Translations under genes and position numbers: made by a program
Notes under the pieces: generated by a model
Database searches by the model: none
Told to the model about the DNA's origin: nothing
What the model saw: the letters and a program-made list of their open reading frames with translations, nothing else
Part shown: positions 41,760-49,816 of the stretch, piece by piece
Numbering within the stretch: the first letter of the stretch is position 1
Layout of the letters: each line of letters opens with the position of its first letter
NCBI GenBank assembly: GCA_946185535.1
Contig: CAMHJX010000024.1
Coordinates: 1 to 49,816, forward strand
DNA from: an uncultured Bacteroidales bacterium
GTDB lineage: Bacteria; Bacteroidota; Bacteroidia; Bacteroidales; F082
Direction of reading: 5' to 3'
Length of the DNA: 49,816 nucleotides

Positions 41760-44048
41760 ATGGCTAATATTAATATTGAAAAGGCATTTGTAACGGACAA
41801 TAAAAGTGTTTATTTATATCTATCAACAACAGGTCAAGGTTTGTACATACCATTGTATCAACGTGATTACAGTTGGGACAAGGATAACATCATTCAATTA
41901 CAAGAAGACATAGAAAGTGGCATTTTAAGAATTGTCAATACCAGAGATGAGCAGGAAATACGTTTTTTAGGTACAATTATAACTTTAATCGAGTCCAATA
42001 GAGATAAAATATATCCAATTGAACCACAAATTGTACCAAGTCGAATAGAAGTATTAATAGACGGTCAACAAAGATTGTCCACCATCATCGTTCTGTCAAC
42101 TATTCTTTTAAAGAACTTGTATGAGATAAAGGAAAGATTGAGGAGATTATCTTGCGATTATATTGATGAGATAGATGATATATATAACTTTTGGGAAGAT
42201 AAACTAATTCAGATTTTTACTGTAGATATTAGGCGTAAAGCAAAGCCAAAAATAATAAGAGGCAACCGTGATTTTTGGACGGAAAAAGAAAACGCTGAAA
42301 CAGCATACAAATCTTCAGTATCATATTATTTGGCAAAATTTATAGAGAATCATTCCAATAATTTTGGAAGTTCATTCAAGCCATCGTCTGAAAACATTGG
42401 TAAAACTTTATATACCAATTATCATACGTTAGAAAAATGGATAAAAGACAAGGTTAGAAAAGCTCACTTACTTAATGAGGATTTCCCTTCCGCCATTAGT
42501 ATTCTTAAAACATTTAATAGGATTGATTTATGGAACGATGAGCGAGATAATATTGTGAGTTTTATTGAGGTAAATGATTTTAAATCAAACAAAATATCAA
42601 GCTATTTGTGTGAATATGTTCAGGTTTTGTCGATTTGTCATTACCTGTTGGAACGTTGTTGCTTTACAGTTATCCAACCAACAGATGAGAATTGGGCATT
42701 TGATATGTTTCAATCTTTGAATGCAACAGGTACGCCATTGACCGCCATTGAAACATTCAAGCCAAGGGTTGTTAATGTTACTGAAGAAGTTGGCAATGGT
42801 TTTAAAGGCTCAAAAAACGAAGAATACTTTAATAAAATAGACAAGCTGTTTGAAGATGTTGATACAGCTCAACAAAAGAACACAAGAACAAAAGACTTTT
42901 TAACTTCGTTTTTTATTGCTTATAATGGCCAACAAGTCTCTAGTCATTTTTCTCATCAGAGAAAAAGTCTTATTGATGCTTTTGAGGATAGAAAGGATAA
43001 CAATAAGCAAATTGATTTTATCAAAAAGAGTTCGTTCATTGAATTTTTGGGGAATTATGCTGATTTTTATAAATCCATTTGGTTAGCGTCTGATAAGAAT
43101 TTGCCGGCACCATTTGTATTATTGAATGGAAAACCCGAGGCGGATTTAGCAACTATGTTGATATGTTTTCTTAGGGCTAGTAATCACAAGATGGCAATAA
43201 CAGTGTTGGGGAATTTTTATGATTCTATCCAACGTGACAGATTAAATGCAATAGATAATTTCATTAGCGCAATAAAGGCGGTTTCTGCCTATTATTTCTT
43301 ATGGAGAACATCATCATCTAATGCAGGGCTTGACGTAACTTATAGAGAATTATTTAAGTCTGATGATAAATCATGGAAGTTTGAAAACGGGATTACTTTA
43401 GATGAACTTAAAAACCATTTGAAAGCTAAGTTGAGAGACAAGCAGATATTGCAAAAGACAGATTGGATGGCTAAAGCAAAAGATGAATTCAAATATGATA
43501 ACTCACCTAATGAAGTCATTCGTCTAGGGCTTTTATTTGCTGCTCATGATACAATAGCCGATGATATTAATCATGGTCTGATAAAAATCGGTCGGCCAGG
43601 GACATCGGATTATTTATGTATGAGTAGGTGGTTTTCAGAAGATTTGCTGACAATAGAGCATGTTGCTCCCCAAAAGAACGACAATAATTGGGACGAAAAT
43701 CTATATGAGAATAAACTATACCAGTCAATAGGTAATTTAACACTATTGCGTCAAACACTGAATTCATCGGCTGGAAACAAATCATGGAAAGAAAAGGTTT
43801 TGTACTATAAAACAGTTGGAGAAAAGGATCCTTGCAAAATTCGGGAATTAAAAACCATTGCTACTTCTATGGGAATTAACATGAACGAAGAAACAATTTC
43901 ATTGCTTCAAAACTCTGAGTATTCTGGGCATATTGAAGCAATAGCGAAATTAGACCAAAATGATCATTGGAATAAAGAAATGGTTGAAAAAAGGCGTGAT
44001 AATCTTCTGGATATAATATGGGATAAAGTAAGTCAATGGTTAAGTTAA
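41760..44048 (+). CDS. DUF262 + DUF1524 HNH nuclease, SspE-like
   Basis: This 762-residue protein has an N-terminal DUF262 domain with IPLYQRDYSW (about residues 30-39) and the nucleotide-binding signature VLIDGQQRLST (about 97-107). The C-terminal DUF1524 domain carries the HNH-type IEHVAPQK (about 632) and IGNLTLLRQTLN (about 660). The same two-domain order occurs in GmrSD-type modification-dependent enzymes and in SspE, which senses phosphorothioate marks and nicks foreign DNA. Its base composition is strongly AT-rich relative to its neighbours, suggesting separate acquisition. It begins 12 bases after the PAPS reductase gene. Confidence 0.85.
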   Translation: MANINIEKAFVTDNKSVYLYLSTTGQGLYIPLYQRDYSWDKDNIIQLQEDIESGILRIVNTRDEQEIRFLGTIITLIESNRDKIYPIEPQIVPSRIEVLIDGQQRLSTIIVLSTILLKNLYEIKERLRRLSCDYIDEIDDIYNFWEDKLIQIFTVDIRRKAKPKIIRGNRDFWTEKENAETAYKSSVSYYLAKFIENHSNNFGSSFKPSSENIGKTLYTNYHTLEKWIKDKVRKAHLLNEDFPSAISILKTFNRIDLWNDERDNIVSFIEVNDFKSNKISSYLCEYVQVLSICHYLLERCCFTVIQPTDENWAFDMFQSLNATGTPLTAIETFKPRVVNVTEEVGNGFKGSKNEEYFNKIDKLFEDVDTAQQKNTRTKDFLTSFFIAYNGQQVSSHFSHQRKSLIDAFEDRKDNNKQIDFIKKSSFIEFLGNYADFYKSIWLASDKNLPAPFVLLNGKPEADLATMLICFLRASNHKMAITVLGNFYDSIQRDRLNAIDNFISAIKAVSAYYFLWRTSSSNAGLDVTYRELFKSDDKSWKFENGITLDELKNHLKAKLRDKQILQKTDWMAKAKDEFKYDNSPNEVIRLGLLFAAHDTIADDINHGLIKIGRPGTSDYLCMSRWFSEDLLTIEHVAPQKNDNNWDENLYENKLYQSIGNLTLLRQTLNSSAGNKSWKEKVLYYKTVGEKDPCKIRELKTIATSMGINMNEETISLLQNSEYSGHIEAIAKLDQNDHWNKEMVEKRRDNLLDIIWDKVSQWLS

Positions 44049-44052
44049 CGAG

Positions 44053-46362
44053 ATGCTCAACGAAGTCACATATCCGCCACATCGCCGCTACAAATCGCGC
44101 ACCCAATGGGAGCCAGTAGGCTTCTTTTCGGAGTGCTTGTGTAATGCTACCCAGTTCGATTTGATGTTGGGCTTTTTCTCATCATCAGCAATCAATGTGC
44201 TGGCTGATGGGTTTGCATCTTTTTTATATAACGGAGGCCGAATGAAGTTGGTTATTAACGACATTTTGACCGAACAAGACAAAGCCGCTTTTGTCAATGG
44301 AACGTTAGACAACCTGCCCTTTTTTGACCTTGACGATTTGGAAAAGCTGAAATCCACCCTCTCGGAACGTGACGCACATTTCTTTGAATGTCTTTCTTGG
44401 CTCATTCGAAATAGTAGACTTGAAGTGAAAATAGTGGCACCAAAAGAAGGCATTGGTATTTCACACACAAAAACTGGCGTTTTTGGCGACGGAAAGGACT
44501 ATGTGGCGTTTGATGGTTCATGCAACTTCTCTCGGACAGCGTTGGTTGATAATATTGAGAGCCTTACCGTGTCATGTGAATGGGATGGAAGCATTGAATC
44601 TGAAAAGGCAAGAGCCATTAAAGAAGACTTTGAAAAGGTCTTCGATGGTATGGATGAAACGGTTGTCTATATGAAGACAGACCAAGTGAGGACGCAACTT
44701 GTTGATGGTTTCAAGGACAAATCCTTGACCTCGTTGCTCGAAGATGAATACAAACTGATAGATCGGCGTACTAAAGAGGAAGATTTGCCTACTTCCGTGA
44801 AAAGCGCCTTGGAAAAAGCCAAGCAAAGAGTCACTGCGGCTATTGACAAGTTGAAAAAAGAAAAGGTTGGCAAGAGCGGAAGTGTTATAAAGCAAGAAGT
44901 TGAACCATGTTTCCCATACCCCACAGGCCCCAGGGACTATCAAAATCAAGCCTTTGAAAACTGGAAAGCCAACAACCAAAAGGGGCTTTTCGCTATGGCG
45001 ACAGGTACGGGTAAGACCATTACTTCGCTGAATTGCCTATTGGAGATATACAAACGGAATGGTTATTATAAGGCTATCATTCTTGTGCCTACCATCACCC
45101 TAGTAAATCAATGGGAACAGGAATGTGAAAAATTCCATTTCTCCAATGTCATCAAGGTTTACTCCAAAAACTCTGAATGGCGCTCAAGGATAGAACGTCT
45201 TCAAATGGCTGAAGAGTACAAAAAAGCAAAAGAGTCTTCGCAAAACTTTATCATTATTTCCACATACGCATCTTTCACAAGGGGTAATGTCTTTGATATT
45301 CTGAATGGTTTTGAAAAGTCAAAAGTCTTATTGATTGCCGATGAAGCTCACAATATGGGTTCGTCAACGATTATGAAACGCATAGGCGACATCAAGTATC
45401 TGCGCCGCATAGGACTATCGGCAACTCCAGAACGGCAGTTTGATGATGACACAAACAGGAAACTGTTTAGATTCTTTGGGGCTGAGAAACAATATACATA
45501 CGAGTATTCGATGGAAGAAGCCATTGAGAATGGCGTTCTTTGCCGTTACTTCTACTATCCACATCTGATTCGATTGACCGATGATGAGTTCCAAAAATAC
45601 GTGGAATTGTCGTTGAAAATCTCTAAGTATTTCAATTTCAACACTAACTCTTTTGAAAACAAAGATGATATTTTGATGAGTATGTTGTTGGCTCGCAAGC
45701 GTATTGTTCATAAGGCAGCCAACAAATTAACGGCATTCAATCAAATCATCCATGAACGATACCAGAAGAAAGGTAACCTAAAATACTCTCTTGTCTATGT
45801 TCCTGAAGGAACCAAGCCCGATTACATTGCCGATTCGGATGTTTTCGACAGTACAGACCAAGTGGCCGACGATATTGTTTCTGACCGCTTGATAGACGAT
45901 TATACGGAAGCGGTGATGAAATTGGACAAGTTTATCACGGTAAAAAAGTTTGTCTCAGGACAGAAAGACAGGGATAAGGTCTTGAGTGATTTTGCTTCAG
46001 GTAAATTGCAGGTGTTGACTTCCATGAAATGCCTTGATGAAGGTGTTGATGTCCCAAGAAGCGAGTTGGCCATCTTTTGTGCAAGCACAGGCAACCCGCG
46101 ACAATTCATCCAACGTAGAGGTCGTATCTTGCGGAAGCACCCAGACAAATTCATGGCCGAAATACACGACCTTGTTGTCGCTCCCGAAGTGAATCCAGGT
46201 ACTGATAGTTTCAGGATGGAAAGGGCTTTGCTGAAAGGAGAGCTTATGCGGGTAAAGAATTTCTCGTTACTGTCAGAAAACCCGTCTTTTTCCCAAATTG
46301 AATTGAAATCTGTCATGGAACATTACGGTTTGAATATGTATAATAATGATCATATAATATGA
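44053..46362 (+). CDS. PLD nuclease-SF2 helicase fusion
   Basis: This 769-residue protein has an N-terminal phospholipase-D-type nuclease domain (about 1-200) with one HxK motif HTKTGVFGDGKDYVAFDGS (about 138) ending in CNFS. A superfamily 2 helicase follows from about 295: AMATGTGKTITS (motif I, about 316), LLIADEAHNMG (motif II, about 430), LSATPERQ (motif III, about 457) and FIQRRGRILRK (motif VI, about 692). The combination would unwind and cut DNA. It starts 4 bases after the SspE-like gene and overlaps the next by ATGA. It is a candidate second effector, or part of a restriction module. Confidence 0.88.
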   Translation: MLNEVTYPPHRRYKSRTQWEPVGFFSECLCNATQFDLMLGFFSSSAINVLADGFASFLYNGGRMKLVINDILTEQDKAAFVNGTLDNLPFFDLDDLEKLKSTLSERDAHFFECLSWLIRNSRLEVKIVAPKEGIGISHTKTGVFGDGKDYVAFDGSCNFSRTALVDNIESLTVSCEWDGSIESEKARAIKEDFEKVFDGMDETVVYMKTDQVRTQLVDGFKDKSLTSLLEDEYKLIDRRTKEEDLPTSVKSALEKAKQRVTAAIDKLKKEKVGKSGSVIKQEVEPCFPYPTGPRDYQNQAFENWKANNQKGLFAMATGTGKTITSLNCLLEIYKRNGYYKAIILVPTITLVNQWEQECEKFHFSNVIKVYSKNSEWRSRIERLQMAEEYKKAKESSQNFIIISTYASFTRGNVFDILNGFEKSKVLLIADEAHNMGSSTIMKRIGDIKYLRRIGLSATPERQFDDDTNRKLFRFFGAEKQYTYEYSMEEAIENGVLCRYFYYPHLIRLTDDEFQKYVELSLKISKYFNFNTNSFENKDDILMSMLLARKRIVHKAANKLTAFNQIIHERYQKKGNLKYSLVYVPEGTKPDYIADSDVFDSTDQVADDIVSDRLIDDYTEAVMKLDKFITVKKFVSGQKDRDKVLSDFASGKLQVLTSMKCLDEGVDVPRSELAIFCASTGNPRQFIQRRGRILRKHPDKFMAEIHDLVVAPEVNPGTDSFRMERALLKGELMRVKNFSLLSENPSFSQIELKSVMEHYGLNMYNNDHII

Positions 46363-46598
46363 CACAGAAAGACAAAATGTTACAAATGGTCTTGGATGAC
46401 CCCAAGCTGCAAGAACTATACGAATACACCCGAAAAGACTATGACGACGGTGTATATGAAGCGATTAACTCTAGAAATGCAATCGTTTCAGCCGTTGCCA
46501 AAATCATCGTTGAGCTAAATGGCTCTGATGACCCAAGCGAGCAAAAGCGCGTGTATCAAACTATTTTCAAATATCTAAATGACAATTTGCTAGCATGA
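46359..46598 (+). CDS. Small protein of unknown function in the defence operon
   Basis: This 79-residue acidic helical protein (MTQKDKMLQMVLDDPKLQEL at the start) has no recognised motif. It is locked between the helicase-nuclease and the zinc-hook ATPase by ATGA overlaps on both sides, so it is translated in step with them and probably works with one or both. No DndE similarity was evident. It may be an adaptor or a subunit. Confidence 0.75.
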   Translation: MTQKDKMLQMVLDDPKLQELYEYTRKDYDDGVYEAINSRNAIVSAVAKIIVELNGSDDPSEQKRVYQTIFKYLNDNLLA

Positions 46599-48754
46599 TT
46601 ATCAAAAACATAACCATAGAGAATTTCAGGAGTTATTATAAAGAAAGCTCTATTGATATTGGCAACGGTTTGACGCTAATAATAGGCTCAAACGGCGATG
46701 GAAAGACAACTTTGTTTGAGGCTGTCGAATGGCTGTTTGATATTGATGGCTCTTTGCCCAAAGCCGACAATAAATACATCTCCAAGAAGAGAATCTCTGA
46801 ACTTATGGATTCTGAATCGGATTATGTCAGGGTTTCCATGACTTATGTAAACGATGGGAGCGAAAGGCTGATCCAAAAATCCTTCAAATTCACCAAAAGC
46901 CTCAGCGGTGAAATCTCCACTTCCAATTTTTCCTACGATTTGTACATACAACAAGGAGTGGAAAAAGACTTAAAAAGTGGTGAAAATGCCACTCGACTAT
47001 TTGAAAGAGATTTCCCGACTTCTATCAGAAAGTATTGCTTGTTTAAGGGCGAACAGAACTTGGACATTTTCAAGAATGATGAGGCTATGAGCTATCTTGT
47101 TGAAACATTCAGTCAAATCCGTGATTTCGACCCCTATCTGTCTTTTATGGAAAACGCAAAAGCTTGGGCAGAAAAAGCCACCGACAATGCCATTAGAGCG
47201 GACAGGAAAAACTCTAGTGAAGCACAACGTTTGCGTGGCTTAATTACGAGTGAAGAAAGACAAATTGGTGAATTGGAAACCGAGCTTAGGAACAAAAGGG
47301 ATGAAGCCATCAATTTTCAAACCTTACTGGAAGACCTTGAAAAGAACAAAGAGGCGTCAAGTCTGTTGGTTGATACCAATTCAAGGCTGGCAAGCCTAAA
47401 AGCACAAAAAGAGCAGGCCCAAAGAGAACTTAATGAGAACTACACCTTCCGCTTGCTTGATGACATGTGGATACTCATGGGTTATGAGTCCGTCGCCGAA
47501 GAATACAGGGATTTGGTTGGTCGTCTCGATAAAGAACAAAGGAAACAACAAAGCAAGTACGACCAAGAAGTTGGTGCTAAAAAGGTCATTGCCCAAATTA
47601 ACAGGGATTTGAGTCAAGGTCATGTTCCTTTGGCGATTAACATTCCCGACGAAAATACCATGAGGGAAATGCTTGACGAAGAGTTTTGCAAGATTTGTGG
47701 TCGTCCTGCACCTAAAGGCTCTGAGCCTTATCTCTTCATGAAAAAACGTCTTGAAACTTATTTGGCCTCTTTGGAAGGTGAAGAAGAAAAAGAAGTAGAG
47801 GTTGAACCGTTGTTCAAAAATGCTTTCATCAAGGAACTATATGACAGATACTCGGTTCTTCACAACAATATGAAGTTTCTGAACAGGTTGAATGGCTTTA
47901 TTGACAATGGAATACGTGAGAATTTGAAAAAGCACGACATCATCGACAGCCTGTCTTCAAATATTGAACAAGCAGAAGAGAAGAAGAAACGAATTCTTGC
48001 CCAAACAGACGGACTTTCAGAGGATGAGCTTGTTTCCGCATACAACAACATATCTGAATGGTGGAAGGCGAGGTCTGATGCAGAACGCCGCTCGGACATT
48101 TTAGAAGCACAAATTAAAAAGCATAAAGACTCTTTGGAAGATTATAGAACACAATTCTCCAAGATTTCAGAAGACTCTTCGGCTGCAATGTACAGTAGGA
48201 CAAGCCAAGCCATCAGGAGAATACTTGATTCGTTTGTGTCGGCGAAGAAAAAGAACAAAAGGGACTTTTTGGATCAACTTGAAGAGGTCACCAATGACTA
48301 TCTTGCGCTCTTGAACAAAGGCGATTTCAGGGGCTATGCGCAAATCGTCGAAAAGCCGAATTCAAGTGCTGAGATTATTTTGATTGATACAGACGGCTCG
48401 CGCATATACAACGCCAACACAGCCTTGAAGACTACTATGTACATGTCGTTGCTGTTTGCGGTTGCCAAATTGACTACCGTCAAGCACGAAAACGATTATC
48501 CCTTGATCTTCGATGCTCCTACTTCATCGTTTACGGCGGCAAAGGAAAGTGACTTTTTCGGTGTGATTGCTGGTATCAACAAACAGACTATAATCGTTAC
48601 CAAGAGTTTCCTTGTTGAAGACTCTGATGGAAATTCCACTTTGGACAAACTGCGTCTAAGTGAGATTGACGCAAAGAAATACCGCATCGAAAAGGCAAAG
48701 CCATTCGATGAAAAAGACCTTTCGACTATTCGTACTTATGTTGAATCCATCTAA
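46595..48754 (+). CDS. Zinc-hook SMC/Rad50-type ATPase, DndD-like
   Basis: This 719-residue protein starts MIIKNITIENFRSYYKESS with Walker A IIGSNGDGKTTLFEA (about residues 28-42). Two coiled-coil arms (about 205-275 and about 440-545) flank an FCKICGRPAP hook (about 363) of the CxxC zinc-hook type. The C-terminal head includes YPLIFDAPTSSF (about 633), where D-A-P stands in for the usual DEP in Walker B. DndD of the Dnd systems and Rad50 share this layout. It probably binds DNA with the helicase-nuclease next to it. ATGA overlap with the 79-aa gene supports this. Confidence 0.85.
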   Translation: MIIKNITIENFRSYYKESSIDIGNGLTLIIGSNGDGKTTLFEAVEWLFDIDGSLPKADNKYISKKRISELMDSESDYVRVSMTYVNDGSERLIQKSFKFTKSLSGEISTSNFSYDLYIQQGVEKDLKSGENATRLFERDFPTSIRKYCLFKGEQNLDIFKNDEAMSYLVETFSQIRDFDPYLSFMENAKAWAEKATDNAIRADRKNSSEAQRLRGLITSEERQIGELETELRNKRDEAINFQTLLEDLEKNKEASSLLVDTNSRLASLKAQKEQAQRELNENYTFRLLDDMWILMGYESVAEEYRDLVGRLDKEQRKQQSKYDQEVGAKKVIAQINRDLSQGHVPLAINIPDENTMREMLDEEFCKICGRPAPKGSEPYLFMKKRLETYLASLEGEEEKEVEVEPLFKNAFIKELYDRYSVLHNNMKFLNRLNGFIDNGIRENLKKHDIIDSLSSNIEQAEEKKKRILAQTDGLSEDELVSAYNNISEWWKARSDAERRSDILEAQIKKHKDSLEDYRTQFSKISEDSSAAMYSRTSQAIRRILDSFVSAKKKNKRDFLDQLEEVTNDYLALLNKGDFRGYAQIVEKPNSSAEIILIDTDGSRIYNANTALKTTMYMSLLFAVAKLTTVKHENDYPLIFDAPTSSFTAAKESDFFGVIAGINKQTIIVTKSFLVEDSDGNSTLDKLRLSEIDAKKYRIEKAKPFDEKDLSTIRTYVESI

Positions 48755-48764
48755 AACTAAAGCC

Positions 48765-49367
48765 ATGCCAATTAGTAGCAACAACAAATACCGTGAAGAC
48801 ATTTTCGATGTGTGGGGAAGAAAAACCCCGTCGTACGAAAAGCATTATGAAAGCGAAGTGATAAAACCTCTTGCTGATTTTGGTGTTGGAACCAATGCCG
48901 TCTCAGATGCTAAAGGCAAAATACTGGGAGCTGCCTACGAAGTGCTTATCATGGCCTATTTCATCGGTTTGTATTCAAAAAGGCAAAAGCCTTTTGGGGA
49001 ATATGCTGACATAAAAGATTGTGGTCAACCAATCCAGTATTGGGGCAACTTGGATTCAAAGAAAGGGAGAAAGGCGTATCCGAAACTCAGGGAGTACATA
49101 TTCCTGTCGTTGGTGGCTCGTACCCCTGACATTGATTGGATTGCTCTTGACAAAGGCCAAAGAACCGTAAATGAAACGGTGAACATGCTGATGCTCACGA
49201 TGGAGGAGTACATCAACTACGGACTATCCGTGTTGGCTGAAAAACTAAAGGAAGACGAAGGCTATTTCTATAACAAGAACTCATTCCTTGACATTTTTAA
49301 AGGTTTGACCCGTCCAAAACAAGACACGGCTGAAGAAGAGGAAGATGCTCCAGAGTCGTTGGATTAG
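48765..49367 (+). CDS. Unknown protein at the end of the defence operon
   Basis: This 200-residue protein starts MPISSNNKYREDIFDVWGRK. A central block AKGKILGAAYEVLIMAYFIG (about 46-65) looks buried and helical, and the acidic tail (DTAEEEEDAPESLD) is typical of soluble proteins. No catalytic motif was recognised. The ATG at 48765 was preferred to the longer frame because the latter overlaps the preceding gene. It starts 10 bases after the SMC-type gene and is followed by a terminator, so it closes the operon. Confidence 0.7.
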   Translation: MPISSNNKYREDIFDVWGRKTPSYEKHYESEVIKPLADFGVGTNAVSDAKGKILGAAYEVLIMAYFIGLYSKRQKPFGEYADIKDCGQPIQYWGNLDSKKGRKAYPKLREYIFLSLVARTPDIDWIALDKGQRTVNETVNMLMLTMEEYINYGLSVLAEKLKEDEGYFYNKNSFLDIFKGLTRPKQDTAEEEEDAPESLD

Positions 49368-49523
49368 TCAAGTTTAGAAGTCCTTCGCCGCTTAGGAGAT
49401 GGCGGATCGAGTCCGCCATGACGGCAAGGGGCGAGGACGTTGTCATTAAGCGTGAATGAGGGGTAGTGCATCAGAGTCCTGAAATCGAAGATTCGACGGA
49501 GTCAAAGGACGACCCTATCACAC

Positions 49524-49546
49524 CCCGATATGCAATGTCGGGTTTT
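49524..49546 (+). terminator. Rho-independent terminator of the defence operon
   Basis: CCCGATAT (49524-49531) pairs with ATGTCGGG (49535-49542), including one wobble pair, around a GCA loop, and is followed by TTTT. Confidence 0.7.
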
Positions 49547-49636
49547 CATATTGAGAAGGGCGGATTCCAGTATGCCGCAGCCACAGATGCCCGCCACCGC
49601 TGGCACGACATGGCTGCTGGAGTCACACTAAAAAAA

Positions 49637-49703
49637 TCTCTAACCGAACCGATCCGAAGAATCCGAAAGGTTTGGGTAAAGTTCGGTTCATTTCGGTTAG
49701 AGA
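49637..49703. repeat. 12-bp inverted repeat with AACCGAA arms
   Basis: TCTCTAACCGAA (49637-49648) and TTCGGTTAGAGA (49692-49703) are exact complements, and inner steps ACCGAACC/GTTCGGT add further pairing. It may be a short non-autonomous element or a structural hairpin. Confidence 0.75.
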
Positions 49704-49816
49704 CAGAAAAAACAAAAGGCATGATAAGGCTGCTGGAGTCCGGTAAAAAGAGAAAAAGCAGTCCTGTTTTCCGCGATTTTCAGTTGTGATTTTATAAGTG
49801 CTTAAATTCCAGTAGA

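Larger units (their letters stand above)
49368..49816. other. Spacer right of the defence operon
   Basis: This 449-base end segment holds a perfect hairpin ATGGCGGA (49399-49406) with TCCGCCAT (49412-49419), a terminator (49524-49546) and a 12-bp inverted repeat pair (49637-49703). The open frame at 49466-49789 crosses these structures and shows no family features, so it is not called as a gene. The region continues beyond the window. Confidence 0.6.

Noticed and set aside
49466-49789. 107-codon open frame at the right end
   Set aside because: It crosses a terminator hairpin and an inverted repeat and shows no conserved protein features.

Overview
This window looks like a piece of a Bacteroidales-type (phylum Bacteroidota) chromosome. 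The signs are the TAnnTTTG -7 promoter element in front of many genes, weak Shine-Dalgarno signals, lipoproteins with short leaders, LPS genes (kdsB, an LptF/LptG-type permease), HU-CCDC81/SPOR and DUF2851 proteins, a CxxC-less Tgt, and RNase Y next to zapA and a 6S-like RNA. The exact family cannot be told from the sequence. No rRNA, CRISPR array or intact transposase was seen; there is one tRNA (Gln, CUG).

Positions 1-34400 are mostly housekeeping. A leftward three-gene operon (5'-nucleotidase-like lipoprotein, DUF2851, subtilase running off the left edge) is followed by a rightward cell-division and RNA-decay block (coiled-coil protein, zapA, 6S-like RNA, rny), a radical SAM gene and a secreted FN3/lamin-tail protein with a long, highly structured leader. 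Next come an MNT-HepT toxin-antitoxin pair, a membrane glycosyltransferase, tgt, lptG-like, dNK, kdsB, a HU/SPOR protein, trmB, a HerA-like ATPase, pcm, an oxidoreductase, a lipoprotein and a polyprenyl-phosphate sugar transferase. Then follow tdk, an acidic PE-repeat protein, rsmI, envelope proteins, an FMN-binding protein, udk, tRNA-Gln, ung, rdgB and a DIP1984 protein. The spacers hold dispersed palindromes, a two-copy structured element of about 132 nt, 8-bp tandem repeats and an orphan RNA gene candidate (about 33989-34149).

Positions 34400-35400 are a transition zone with a frameshifted DUF3267 gene and an 11-bp tandem repeat array.

Positions 35400-49367 form one tightly packed nine-gene operon that looks like a DNA-phosphorothioation-type defence locus. 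It encodes a DUF4007 protein (SspB-like), a large P-loop ATPase (SspC-like), an extra AAA_21 ATPase, a PAPS-reductase-family protein (SspD/DndC-like), a DUF262+DUF1524 HNH protein (SspE-like), a PLD-nuclease/SF2-helicase fusion, a 79-aa protein, a zinc-hook SMC-type ATPase (DndD-like) and an unknown 200-aa protein. No cysteine desulfurase is present, so sulfur would have to come from an enzyme encoded elsewhere. The proposed logic is that the DUF4007/ATPase/PAPS-reductase genes mark host DNA, while the DUF262-HNH protein and the helicase-nuclease/SMC group act on invading DNA. Combining both effector types with an extra AAA_21 ATPase is the most promising candidate for an undescribed variant system here. 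The right end carries a terminator and a repeat hairpin.
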